Below are positions 18,810 through 26,678 of a stretch of 64,000 nucleotides of DNA, one piece after another; positions within the stretch are counted from its first letter, which is position 1; the number at the start of each line of letters is the position of its first letter. The DNA is taken from the NCBI RefSeq assembly GCF_019793435.1, contig NZ_JAILYH010000020.1, positions 1 to 64,000 of the forward strand. The letters run 5' to 3'. The notes beneath the pieces are model-generated. The model was given only the letters and a program-made list of their open reading frames with translations. It was not told the origin of the DNA and did no database searches. The position numbers were made by a program, and so were the translations under genes. The stretch is from Rhizobium redzepovicii. GTDB lineage: Bacteria > Pseudomonadota > Alphaproteobacteria > Rhizobiales > Rhizobiaceae.

Positions 18810-19079
18810 ATGGGTGAAGACCAGGTCGCAGCTGAAATCGGCATGTCCGTCATGGCGACCTTCGCCTTGGCCGGCCCCATTCTGGGCCTGGCCGCGCTTC
18901 TCGGGCTGATCATCGCCATTTTCCAGGCTGCAACGCAAATCCAGGAACAGACCATCGCGCAGATCGTCAAGATTTTCGTGATCTCCATCACCCTGCTGCT
19001 GTTCGGCCGGGTGCTGGCAACGCCGCTGATCGAACATTCCGTTCATATCCTGAACGACTTCCCGACCATGGTTCAGTGA
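18810..19079 (+). CDS. sctS: T3SS export gate protein SctS (RhcS)
   Basis: This 89-residue two-helix FliQ/SctS protein has helices ALAGPILGLAALLGLIIAIF and IFVISITLLLFGRVLATPLI, joined by the conserved QAATQIQEQTIAQIVK loop. It completes the SctRST pore. A 65-base gap separates it from sctR. Confidence 0.9.
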   Translation: MGEDQVAAEIGMSVMATFALAGPILGLAALLGLIIAIFQAATQIQEQTIAQIVKIFVISITLLLFGRVLATPLIEHSVHILNDFPTMVQ

Positions 19080-19089
19080 GGCGGGGCGG

Positions 19090-19899
19090 ATGGGGCCGGA
19101 TCATCTTCCGCTCGTCGGCATCGAGGTCGCGGCACCGGCCGCAGCCATGCTCGGCGCCGCCCGCGCGCTCGGGATCCTGCTGATCTTCCCGATCTTCTCG
19201 CTGTTCAGCATCGTCGGCATTCTGCGTTTCGGCCTGGCAATCGGCCTTTCGGCGCCCTCCGTCGCCTTCGCCTATTCGGTGCTGGCTATCGGAGATACGT
19301 CCTGGTTCGATCTGGCCGCCCTTTCGATGAAGGAACTTTGCTTCGGGGCGCTCATCGGCATGGGGCTCGGCATTCCCTTCTGGGCGGCCCAGGCGGCGGG
19401 TGATATGACCGATGTCTATCGCGGGGCCAATGCCGCCAATCTCTTCGACCAGATCAACGCGCTGGAAACCGCGCCGCTCGGCTCGCTGATGATGTCGATC
19501 GCCCTGGTGATTTTCGTCAGCGCCGGCGGCATCATCGATCTGGTCGCGATTTTCTACAAGTCGTTCGAGTTCTGGCCGCTCTTCAAGCTCATGCCCGCCA
19601 TGCCCGACGATCCGCTCGACATGATCCTCGGTGTATTCGGCCGGCTGTTCAAAGCGGCCGGATTGCTTGCCGCCCCGTTCATGATCGTCACCTGCGCGCT
19701 CGAATTGTCGCTGGCCTTCGTTGGCCGCTCGTCGAAACAATTCCCGCTGAACGATAGCCTGCCGGCCATCAAGAACTTCGCGGTCGTGGTCATTCTCGTC
19801 ATCTACACGGCCTTTATCTCCAGCTATTTCCACGATCTCTGGATCGACGGATTCAACGAGGTGAAAGCCATGCTGGAGGTGACCCATGGCCAAAAATGA
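19090..19899 (+). CDS. sctT: T3SS export gate protein SctT (RhcT)
   Basis: This 269-residue FliR/SctT membrane protein has about six hydrophobic segments. Motifs include KELCFGALIGMGLGIPFWAA, QAAGDMTDVYRG and the C-terminal PLNDSLPAIKNFAVVVILVI. It caps the export pore. Its stop overlaps the sctU start by 14 bases, so the two should be co-translated. Confidence 0.95.
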   Translation: MGPDHLPLVGIEVAAPAAAMLGAARALGILLIFPIFSLFSIVGILRFGLAIGLSAPSVAFAYSVLAIGDTSWFDLAALSMKELCFGALIGMGLGIPFWAAQAAGDMTDVYRGANAANLFDQINALETAPLGSLMMSIALVIFVSAGGIIDLVAIFYKSFEFWPLFKLMPAMPDDPLDMILGVFGRLFKAAGLLAAPFMIVTCALELSLAFVGRSSKQFPLNDSLPAIKNFAVVVILVIYTAFISSYFHDLWIDGFNEVKAMLEVTHGQK

Positions 19900-20683
19900 C
19901 GATACCGAGGAAAAAACCCTGCCGCCGAGCCGGGTGAAGCTCGATCGGCTCCGCCGCGAGGGCCAGGTTCCCCGCTCGAAGGAAATCCCGGTTGCGATCT
20001 CCGTCCTTGCCATCGCCGTCTACGTCACCTGGGGCTTGCCTGATATCCTCGAGGATTTCACCCGCAGTTTCGATGCCGGCCTTCAGTCCGCCGCGCGAGC
20101 CGACGTCTCCGACGCCGTCACTGTCGGCTTGAGCGAAACCGGCGTGGCGCTGCTCGATCTCATCTGGCTGCCGCTTGCCATGGGTCTTGCCGCGACCATC
20201 CTGGTGTCGATCCTCGACGGGCAGGGGTTTCCCGTATCGTTCAAACATATGAGCTTCGATTTCACCCGGCTCAATCCGTTCGAGGGCATCAAGAGGCTTT
20301 TTTCGCTCGCGAGCATCGCCGAGTTCGTCAAGGGGCTCGTCAAGTTTGTCCTGCTCGCAACCGCCGGCGGCGGTGCGATCCTCTATTTCCTCAACAGCAT
20401 CTTCTGGTCGCCTCTTTGCGGAGAAGCATGCACGCTCTCCACGACAGCCCATCTCCTCGGCTCGATCCTCGTCATTGCCGCCGGCATCATGGTGGCGGCG
20501 GCGTTTTTCGATATCCGCATTTCGCGCGCGTTGTTCAGGCACGAACACCGCATGACCAAGACCGAGGCGCGGCGCGAATACAAGGATACCCAGGGCGACC
20601 CGAAGCTGAAATCGGCGCGCCGGCAAATCGGCGCGGAAATGCGCAGCAGCCCGCCGCGCAGGCAAGGATCAGGCCGGCAATGA
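19886..20683 (+). CDS. sctU: T3SS switch protein SctU, truncated before NPTH
   Basis: The N-terminal FlhB/SctU transmembrane domain is intact: PSRVKLDRLRREGQVPRSKE, four hydrophobic segments, and the cytosolic linker ending EARREYKDTQGDPKLKSARR. Family members run to about 350 residues. This one stops at 265 with an unrelated-looking tail (RSSPPRRQGSGRQ). The NPTH autocleavage loop and the whole C-terminal substrate-switch domain are absent. No NPTH is visible in any frame in the 60 bases before the convergent pectate lyase gene. The loss may come from a deletion that joined the two operons. Confidence 0.85.
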   Translation: MAKNDDTEEKTLPPSRVKLDRLRREGQVPRSKEIPVAISVLAIAVYVTWGLPDILEDFTRSFDAGLQSAARADVSDAVTVGLSETGVALLDLIWLPLAMGLAATILVSILDGQGFPVSFKHMSFDFTRLNPFEGIKRLFSLASIAEFVKGLVKFVLLATAGGGAILYFLNSIFWSPLCGEACTLSTTAHLLGSILVIAAGIMVAAAFFDIRISRALFRHEHRMTKTEARREYKDTQGDPKLKSARRQIGAEMRSSPPRRQGSGRQ

Positions 20684-20736
20684 AAAGCGGGAGCCTAAGC
20701 CGCCCGCTTGATCTTCGCTTTGCGGTTCCGGTGGTC

Positions 20737-20753
20737 GGGCGTCTCAGACGCCC
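20737..20753. terminator. Short bidirectional hairpin between sctU and the pectate lyase gene
   Basis: GGGCGTCT and AGACGCCC are perfect inverse complements separated by one C, overlapping the stop codon of the leftward pectate lyase-like gene. It may terminate or separate the two convergent operons. No T-run follows and the tiny loop is unusual, so confidence is modest. Confidence 0.4.
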
Positions 20754-21667
20754 GATTGGTTGTCACCTACACGCGTCCAGTTCTTCACATCGTCCAGCGT
20801 GATATCGGAGAGGAACGTCACGCTGGCAAGTGAGCTGTCGGTGCGGAAGACGTTGCTGCCGTGGGAGAACGCCCCGCCATCGATGGTGACGTCGGCGTCG
20901 ATCTGCTTGCCGCCGTTGGTGCGCACGAGCGTGGTAAAGCCGTCAGCGACGAAATCCTTCAGATAGAACCTCGTGTCGGCATTGATCTGGAAGATCTTGT
21001 CGGTCGCGCCCTTGGCGGAGCCACCGATAATAGTGATGTCGCCGGCGCTTTTTACCGTCAGCGCATCCTCGCCGACATTCTGCCAATTGACGTTTTCGAG
21101 CGTCGCGCCGTCATAGACGTGGATTCCGTCGGCGCCATTCTCGCCGAGATCGACATTCTTGAGCGTCGCGCCGTTCTTGAGAATGAACAGCGGCGATTGG
21201 GTTTCGGACTGGCCGCCATCGCCGAGCTTGGACGAGGCCGTATAGGTCGCGCCCTTGCCGTCGAACACGCCGCCATCCACGACGATCGGCTCGTTGACGA
21301 CGATGACGCTGCCCTCTTTCGAGAGGTCGGGTTTTTCCGTCGTGGTCTGCAAAGTCGTGGCCTGTTTCTCGTCGGATGGATCCACCTTCTTGGAGTCGGA
21401 TTGCCAGTTGATGTGCTTGCGCAGCAGATCCTTGGGGTCGGAATCCATGCCGTTTTCCGACGTTTCCCGCGAATTCGGCACATAGGAGGTCAGTGTCGGC
21501 GGGTTGCCGGAGAAATCTTCGAAGGGCGAGACCTTGCGGGTTCGGATGGTGGTGAAATCCGTGTCGGCCCTATTGCTGCCGCCAAGGCAATCGGACTCAA
21601 GGTCGAAACGGGAGGTTCTGTCGAAGTCTATGGGCCTTTGTCCATCTACGCCACACATTGCATTCAT
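20744..21667 (-). CDS. PL3-family pectate lyase-like protein, probable T3SS substrate
   Basis: This 307-residue protein has a polar N-terminus of about 110 residues with no signal peptide, as in type III substrates. A beta-helix domain follows. The segments VVNEPIVVDGGVFDGKGATY, DGIHVYDGATLENVNWQNVG, EDALTVKSAGDITIIGGSAK and RTNGGKQIDADVTIDG match the PL3 pectate lyase fold found in HrpW-type harpins. It lies 33 bases behind sctV on the same strand, so it should be co-expressed with the apparatus. Probable role: cell wall or infection-thread pectin contact. Activity is not certain, as HrpW-type domains may only bind pectate. Confidence 0.75.
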   Translation of the reverse strand: MNAMCGVDGQRPIDFDRTSRFDLESDCLGGSNRADTDFTTIRTRKVSPFEDFSGNPPTLTSYVPNSRETSENGMDSDPKDLLRKHINWQSDSKKVDPSDEKQATTLQTTTEKPDLSKEGSVIVVNEPIVVDGGVFDGKGATYTASSKLGDGGQSETQSPLFILKNGATLKNVDLGENGADGIHVYDGATLENVNWQNVGEDALTVKSAGDITIIGGSAKGATDKIFQINADTRFYLKDFVADGFTTLVRTNGGKQIDADVTIDGGAFSHGSNVFRTDSSLASVTFLSDITLDDVKNWTRVGDNQSGV

Positions 21668-21700
21668 CCCCAGTTGGTCTCGTCTACTTCACTTGCTCTA

Positions 21701-23632
21701 TCAGCCCGGCCTTTGTTTGGAGCCGGCAGCGTTCCGGATTTGCCCGATCTCTCCGATGGTTTCGATCGTTATATCCCTGTCGATCTCCTCCGCCGCCAGC
21801 ACCGGAATGCGGCAGTTGTGGTGGATCATCAGCGTCTGGGTGAGCAGGCGCCACTCGCCCGGCACGATGATGATGGGATCGTATCCCCGCTCGTTGGCGT
21901 CCTCGAGAGCCTGCCTGGCTTTCTCGGCCAGCAGGCGCAGCCTTTCGGCTATCTCGATCTTCTCGGTCGCTCCAGCGGCGTCATAGGAGCGGATGAAGTG
22001 GTCCCATTCGGCGGGAAGCACCAGCGCCGGCAGCAATCCGCGCCGGTCGAGAAGCCCGAAGGCGATCTGCTTGACCAGCGCGGCGCGCGCCATTTCGGCC
22101 AGGGCATCCGGCGCGTGATCGGTGCCGGCGTGCAGCATCACTTCCAGCAGTCCGCGCGGCTGGGAAAGCGTCACGCCGGAATCCAGCAGGCGTCTGACGA
22201 CCGCGACCGTCAGCATCAGCGGCACCTGGGTGGCGACGTCGATCGCCAGTTTGCCGAGACGCGGTTCGAGGCTGCCCAGCCATTGTGCCGCGTCGTCGAC
22301 GCTGAACAGGGCGCCGATATGGCGGCGGACGATGCGCACGATGCCGTCGGCAATCTGTTCGGCCGTCCGTTCGGGACCGCAGCTGACGAGACCGGCGGGC
22401 ACGTTTTCGACCTGAAGGTGGATCAGATCCTCGGCCATGCGGGGATCGGCGTTGAACGTCGGCACCGTCACGGAGACGCCGACGGCGCGCGCCGCCATGC
22501 GGATCCGCCCGTCCAGCATTTCGCCGAGTCGCATCGCCTCAAGCCGCGCCAGCGTTTCCACCGCGACGGTGGCGATGACGGGATCGCCATATTTCGTCCT
22601 GTCGAGCGGATAGGAATTGGCGCTTTCCACGGCATTCGCCGATGCGGCCGCGGCTGGGCCGGCGCGCCGGCGATGCACCATGAAGGCAAGGCCCGCCAGA
22701 CACAGGCCGATCGCGCCGAGCACGCCTGTGGGAAATCCCGGCACGAAGCCCGCGCAGATCGTCAGCGCCGCCGCAATCGCCAATGCACGGGGCTCCCGGA
22801 AGAGTTCGCGGCCGATATCGCTGCCGAGACTGCCGTTGCCGTCATCGGACACGCGGGTCACGACGATACCGGCCGAGACTGCCATCAGAATGGACGGAAT
22901 CTGCGACACCAGACCGTCGCCGATCGACAGCAGCGTATAGAGATGGGCGGCCTCGGCGAAGCTCAGGCCCTTCTGGAAGATACCGATCGCCAGGCCGCCG
23001 ATGAGATTGACGGCGACGATCACCAATCCTGCGACCGCATCGCCCTTGACGAAGCGCATGGCGCCGTCCATCGCGCCGAAGAACTGGCTCTCCTGTTCGA
23101 GACGCGACCGGCGCTTCTGCGCGGCTTCCGTGCTGATATGGCCGTTGCGCAGGTCGCTGTCGATGGCGAGCTGCTTGCCCGGCATGGCGTCGAGCGTGAA
23201 ACGGGCGCCGACCTCGGCGATGCGCTCGGCGCCCTTCGTCACCACGATGAACTGCACCAGCGCCACGATCAGGAAAATGATCAGCCCGACGACGACATTT
23301 CCCGCAACGACGAAATCGCCGAAGGCCATGATGATCTCGCCGGCATCGGCGTCCGCCAGCACGAGCCGGGTCGAGGAAATCGTCAAGGCCAGGCGGAACA
23401 GCGTGCCGATCAGAATGACCGCGGGAAAGGTCGAGATTTCAAGCACGCTCTTCAGATAGGTCGTGGTGATCAGCACCACGAAAGCGAAGGAGAGATTGAA
23501 AGCGATCAGCACGTCCAGAACGATTGTCGGAAGCGGCAGCACCAGCATCGTCACGACGGAGGCGAAAAAAACCGCAAGCAGCATATCGGTGCGCTGCGCA
23601 AGCATGGCGAAGGCGGATGACCTTACCTTCAT
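21701..23632 (-). CDS. sctV: T3SS major export gate protein SctV (RhcV)
   Basis: This 643-residue FlhA/SctV family protein has an N-terminal membrane domain with about eight helices. It contains the FHIPEP signature region ARFTLDAMPGKQLAIDSDL and GLVSQIPSILMAVSAGIVVT. The cytosolic ring domain starts after residue 330. It recruits chaperone-substrate complexes. Order in the leftward operon is sctF-sctD-sctV-pectate lyase. Length is slightly below the usual 680-700 residues but both domains are recognisable. Confidence 0.95.
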   Translation of the reverse strand: MKVRSSAFAMLAQRTDMLLAVFFASVVTMLVLPLPTIVLDVLIAFNLSFAFVVLITTTYLKSVLEISTFPAVILIGTLFRLALTISSTRLVLADADAGEIIMAFGDFVVAGNVVVGLIIFLIVALVQFIVVTKGAERIAEVGARFTLDAMPGKQLAIDSDLRNGHISTEAAQKRRSRLEQESQFFGAMDGAMRFVKGDAVAGLVIVAVNLIGGLAIGIFQKGLSFAEAAHLYTLLSIGDGLVSQIPSILMAVSAGIVVTRVSDDGNGSLGSDIGRELFREPRALAIAAALTICAGFVPGFPTGVLGAIGLCLAGLAFMVHRRRAGPAAAASANAVESANSYPLDRTKYGDPVIATVAVETLARLEAMRLGEMLDGRIRMAARAVGVSVTVPTFNADPRMAEDLIHLQVENVPAGLVSCGPERTAEQIADGIVRIVRRHIGALFSVDDAAQWLGSLEPRLGKLAIDVATQVPLMLTVAVVRRLLDSGVTLSQPRGLLEVMLHAGTDHAPDALAEMARAALVKQIAFGLLDRRGLLPALVLPAEWDHFIRSYDAAGATEKIEIAERLRLLAEKARQALEDANERGYDPIIIVPGEWRLLTQTLMIHHNCRIPVLAAEEIDRDITIETIGEIGQIRNAAGSKQRPG

Positions 23633-23655
23633 GATCCGGCTTCCGACGCCATCGC

Positions 23656-24624
23656 CTATTCTTGTTCGCTGCTGGAAATTTCGGCGAGCTTCGGCTCGGC
23701 ATTGCCGGCAGAGGCGAAATTGACCGTATCGTCCTCACTGTCACGGGAAACGATCATCTGGTCTTTGCCGATCTCCTTGATGCGCCAGCCGCTCGAAACG
23801 ACATCGCCTTCCTCGTAGCGGCGGCCGTCGGAGCCGATGATGAACCTGACGGGCGTATAGCCGGCGGCGGCAACGAAGCCGTCGAGACCGGAAGAGAGGG
23901 CGGTGAGATCGACGATGGAAACGGAACCGCGCCGGCTCATCGAGGCGATGATGCTGCGCAGCTTGGTCTTGTCGGGCAGGCCGAGAGGCCGCGATCCTTC
24001 GCCGATGCGAATTTCGTCGGCGGTGGCGACGATGCTCAGATCTTGGGGAAGCTGCGCCATACGAATGGCCTGGCGGATTTCGGCCGCGATCGCCGCCGCC
24101 GCCGGCGCCGGTTCGGGTGCGGCGGAAACCCTGACGAGCGGGGCTTCGTGAGCCGGCGCATCGCTGTTGTAAAGGCCGGCCAGCAAAAGCAACGCCGCCA
24201 GCCCGAGAAGGCCGGCAGCCGCAATCCGGCGCGGCGCGAACCGCACGCGCCCGGCGCCGAGACCTTCGAGCTCACAGATCGTGCCGTCGAAGGAGATGGT
24301 CTGTCTCTTCGTAAGGGTCATTGTCCGATCGCGCGGGATGGAACGACCGTCGATCACGACGTCATCCCGCAACGCGGTCAACGACACCGTGTCGGAGCCG
24401 CGGGAGCGCTGCAGACTGATGGCAAAGGCGGGTTCCGGTTTGGCGCCTAGGACGATCAGGTCACAATCGGCGCTGCCGCCGACCACCTGCCGCTCTGTCG
24501 TCAGCGGCAGATTGGAGCTGCGCCCGGCGCGCGTGATGCGCAAGACCGGTCCGCCGCTGCCTGACGCAGCGTTGCCGGCGTTACCTCTGAATGTCGGCGA
24601 AGAGGAATCTAGATCCATAACCAT
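23656..24624 (-). CDS. sctD: T3SS inner-membrane ring protein SctD (FHA-like)
   Basis: This 322-residue single-pass protein has an N-terminal cytosolic FHA-like domain (residues of about 26-125: VVGGSADCDLIVLG, VVIDGRSIPRDRTMTL). A transmembrane helix spans about 134-152, and a periplasmic part includes VRFIIGSDGRRYEEGDVVSS and WRIKEIGKDQMIVSRD. It builds the outer of the two inner-membrane rings around SctJ. It lies 23 bases before sctV and after sctF on the same strand. Confidence 0.8.
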   Translation of the reverse strand: MVMDLDSSSPTFRGNAGNAASGSGGPVLRITRAGRSSNLPLTTERQVVGGSADCDLIVLGAKPEPAFAISLQRSRGSDTVSLTALRDDVVIDGRSIPRDRTMTLTKRQTISFDGTICELEGLGAGRVRFAPRRIAAAGLLGLAALLLLAGLYNSDAPAHEAPLVRVSAAPEPAPAAAAIAAEIRQAIRMAQLPQDLSIVATADEIRIGEGSRPLGLPDKTKLRSIIASMSRRGSVSIVDLTALSSGLDGFVAAAGYTPVRFIIGSDGRRYEEGDVVSSGWRIKEIGKDQMIVSRDSEDDTVNFASAGNAEPKLAEISSSEQE

Positions 24625-24677
24625 CTTGTTCCCGAACCGTCCGTCGAGCGGCTTTTATTGTCTTCGAAAGCGGGGAA

Positions 24678-24701
24678 GCGAGACGGGCGAACCCGTCTCG
24701 C
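24678..24701 (-). terminator. Hairpin between sctF and sctD (attenuator candidate)
   Basis: GCGAGACGGG and CCCGTCTCGC form a perfect 10-base stem with a CGAA/TTCG tetraloop, 12 bases after the sctF stop. No T-run follows on the minus strand. Such stems after needle or pilin genes commonly let the small subunit be made in excess over the downstream ring proteins. Confidence 0.6.
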
Positions 24702-24712
24702 CATTGTTTCAA

Positions 24713-24871
24713 TCAGCCTGGGCCGATCTTCTTGATGGCGTTTGCGACGCCGTTGATCTTGGTGATTTCGGTTGCAACCTTCAGGCTCTGCTCGGTCGCT
24801 TCGTTCTGGGCCGACTTGAAGGCGGAAATCGCCGAGCCGATGCCCGCATCAAGTGTCGAAGTACTAGCCAT
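24713..24871 (-). CDS. sctF: T3SS needle/pilus subunit candidate SctF (NopA-like, 52 aa)
   Basis: This 52-residue helical protein (MASTSTLDAGIGSAISAFKS... ends AIKKIGPG) is preceded by a strong AAGGAG site seven to twelve bases before the ATG. It is first in the leftward operon ahead of sctD and sctV, which is the place of nopA in rhizobial clusters. Size and composition (Ala, Ser, Thr, Lys, no Cys or Trp) fit a polymerising needle or pilus subunit. It is shorter than most needle proteins, and the family is too divergent for certainty. Confidence 0.65.
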   Translation of the reverse strand: MASTSTLDAGIGSAISAFKSAQNEATEQSLKVATEITKINGVANAIKKIGPG

Positions 24872-25125
24872 GTCTTGAACTCCTTGCATGGTTTTGGCGG
24901 CCAGAGCCTTGCAGAATTCAAGATCGAATTCAATAGCTTATGTTAAAAAGTTATTAATTCGCGATATGTACAACAAATGCGCGAAATGGATATCCGTCCT
25001 GTTCCCAGAGGACCGATGATCTGCAACAGTAGATCGGATAATTATTAATAGACTGGATTCCGTACTCACTGCCTGCCTTCGTTCATTAGTTGTCGGGCGA
25101 TATCCGGATCGTGAGGTAAACTCAG

Positions 25126-25674
25126 ATGTTTGCGCGTTTTGTTTACATGGCCGCTATCGGACTGCTGGCCTCCTTTCCTCCATCGGCCGGCGCCAGCGAG
25201 CGGGAGGTGCGCCTGGATGTCGTCTCCCTGCCGCTTGGCGAAGTTGTCCAGACGCTGTCCTTCATGTCCGGCATCCCGGTCACGACAGTCGGGACGCTGA
25301 GCGGCAAGGTCGAGCACTGGTCCGTCCGGGAAAGCGGAGCCAAGGCCTTCGTCAAGCTTGGCGATGCCAGCAATCTCTTCGTCGCCTATGACGGCAGCCG
25401 CATCATCATCGCGCCGAAGCAGGAGGTCTCCACCGTCGTCCTCGATCGCGGCGGCCGCAGCTGGAAGACCGAGCAAAACGCCATTCGCGCGCTGTTCCCG
25501 CTGCTGCCGGACGATGCGCTGCGTGAAGATCCCGCCAGCGGATTGGTGCTGGTGCGCGGGCCCGCGGTCTTCACCAAGGCCGTCGAAGACGTGCTGAGCC
25601 GGCCGCAAGCCGACAGCATCAAGGTCATCAAGGGCGGCCAGTTGGAAGTCCTGACGACGAACAACGGTGCCTGA
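25126..25674 (+). CDS. sctC: T3SS secretin N-terminal protein SctC/RhcC1 (NolW-like)
   Basis: This 182-residue protein has a Sec signal peptide (FVYMAAIGLLASFPPSAGAS) and secretin N0/N1-type domains: LDVVSLPLGEVVQTLSFMSG, and then LFPLLPDDALREDPASGLVL with GPAVFTKAVEDVLSR. It ends before any outer-membrane pore domain. In rhizobia the secretin is split into RhcC1 and RhcC2, and this is the RhcC1 half. No RhcC2 gene is found in the window. It is divergent from the sctF operon across a 254-base intergenic region. Confidence 0.85.
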   Translation: MFARFVYMAAIGLLASFPPSAGASEREVRLDVVSLPLGEVVQTLSFMSGIPVTTVGTLSGKVEHWSVRESGAKAFVKLGDASNLFVAYDGSRIIIAPKQEVSTVVLDRGGRSWKTEQNAIRALFPLLPDDALREDPASGLVLVRGPAVFTKAVEDVLSRPQADSIKVIKGGQLEVLTTNNGA

Positions 25675-25683
25675 GCGGCTGAT

Positions 25684-26097
25684 ATGAAGGCGCTGAAGTC
25701 TCTCAGGCAGTTGCTGGAGATCCGCAGCCTGCGGGCGGATAATCTTTCCCGCAGCCTCTCTGAGGCGCGGGCGGACGCCGAAAACGCGCGGGAGCGGGAA
25801 ACGGAAGCCTCCGAAGCGCTCGACATCGCGGCAAGCCTGGCCGCCGGCAATCCTGTCGTCGACGCATTGCGCAAGAGCGGCGCTATCTCCGCCGCCGAGC
25901 TTCAGGACGCGCTGATGCGACAATCCGTATTGCGCAGCCATGAAGCCGTTGCCGGCCTATCGCTTGCGCAGCGCAAAGCCGACCGGCTGGCTGCGCAAGA
26001 GCGGGCAGAACACGTCGCCGCCGATTTTTCGCGGGCACAGAAGGCGGTATTGCGCACCGAATTTTCGCTTGAAGCAGCGGAGAAAATCGACCGGTAG
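25684..26097 (+). CDS. sctO: T3SS stalk protein candidate SctO
   Basis: This 137-residue, almost wholly helical coiled-coil protein is rich in Arg, Ala and Glu (LRQLLEIRSLRADNLSRSLS, ARADAENARERETEASEALD). It lies nine bases after sctC and is cytosolic. SctO/FliJ-type stalks have this size and character and link the ATPase to the export gate. In some rhizobial clusters the gene sits between sctN and sctQ, so this location is different. The call is based on composition and context. Confidence 0.6.
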   Translation: MKALKSLRQLLEIRSLRADNLSRSLSEARADAENARERETEASEALDIAASLAAGNPVVDALRKSGAISAAELQDALMRQSVLRSHEAVAGLSLAQRKADRLAAQERAEHVAADFSRAQKAVLRTEFSLEAAEKIDR

Positions 26098-26101
26098 GGA
26101 G

Positions 26102-26599
26102 CTAAGAACCAGCAGATGAACCAACCGGCTTCTGTTCTTCCATCTCTTCCTCGACAATCGAGCTGACGAGGGCAACGACCCGGCTGCGCACACGCGGAGA
26201 AAGGAGCAAAACGTCGTCTATCAGACGCCGTCCCTCCGCCGTGGAAATGTAGGCAATCTTCTCATCGATCTCTGTTATGATTTGCTGGCCCTGAGTGGTT
26301 TCGGGATCTGGAAGACCTTCGAAAAACCTCGAAACAGGGATCTTGAGGCAATTGGCAAGCTCGTAGAGCATCGAAGCGCTGACGCGGTTCTTACCGCTTT
26401 CATATTTTTGTACCTGCTGCAAACTGACCCCGATGCCGGCGCCGAGATCCCCTAGGGATACATTCGACTGCATTCGGCGGATACGGATTTGCTGTCCGAC
26501 ATGCCGATCAACTGGATGCACCAACTCGCGCGCTACATTCGACTGTTCGGCTTGCGCAGGCCTCGAAGTCCGGACCTGTGCTGCTGCATAGCGCTTCAT
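26102..26599 (-). CDS. XRE-family transcriptional regulator
   Basis: This 165-residue DNA-binding protein has an N-terminal polar leader and then an HTH_3 domain (QQIRIRRMQSNVSLGDLGAG, IGVSLQQVQKYESGKNRVSA). A C-terminal helical part follows (AEGRRLIDDVLLLSPRVRSR). It is convergent with sctO, four bases apart. The ATG at 26599 is used because the region upstream carries the hairpin array and no better start. SinR-like XRE proteins of this type are common in rhizobia. A role in controlling the neighbouring secretion genes is plausible but unproven. Confidence 0.8.
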   Translation of the reverse strand: MKRYAAAQVRTSRPAQAEQSNVARELVHPVDRHVGQQIRIRRMQSNVSLGDLGAGIGVSLQQVQKYESGKNRVSASMLYELANCLKIPVSRFFEGLPDPETTQGQQIITEIDEKIAYISTAEGRRLIDDVLLLSPRVRSRVVALVSSIVEEEMEEQKPVGSSAGS

Positions 26600-26678
26600 G
26601 GTGGACACCCCGATGGAGAGTTTCACGCGGTGCGCCCCCGCTGAAAACTCGCTAAACCCACTGATCGGGGAGTTGGAA

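Noticed and set aside
20861..23620. Very long rightward open frame opposite sctV and the pectate lyase gene (about 919 codons)
   Set aside because: It is antisense to two genes with clear family motifs. The product has the Arg/His/Asp-rich composition of a GC-rich shadow frame and no recognisable domain.
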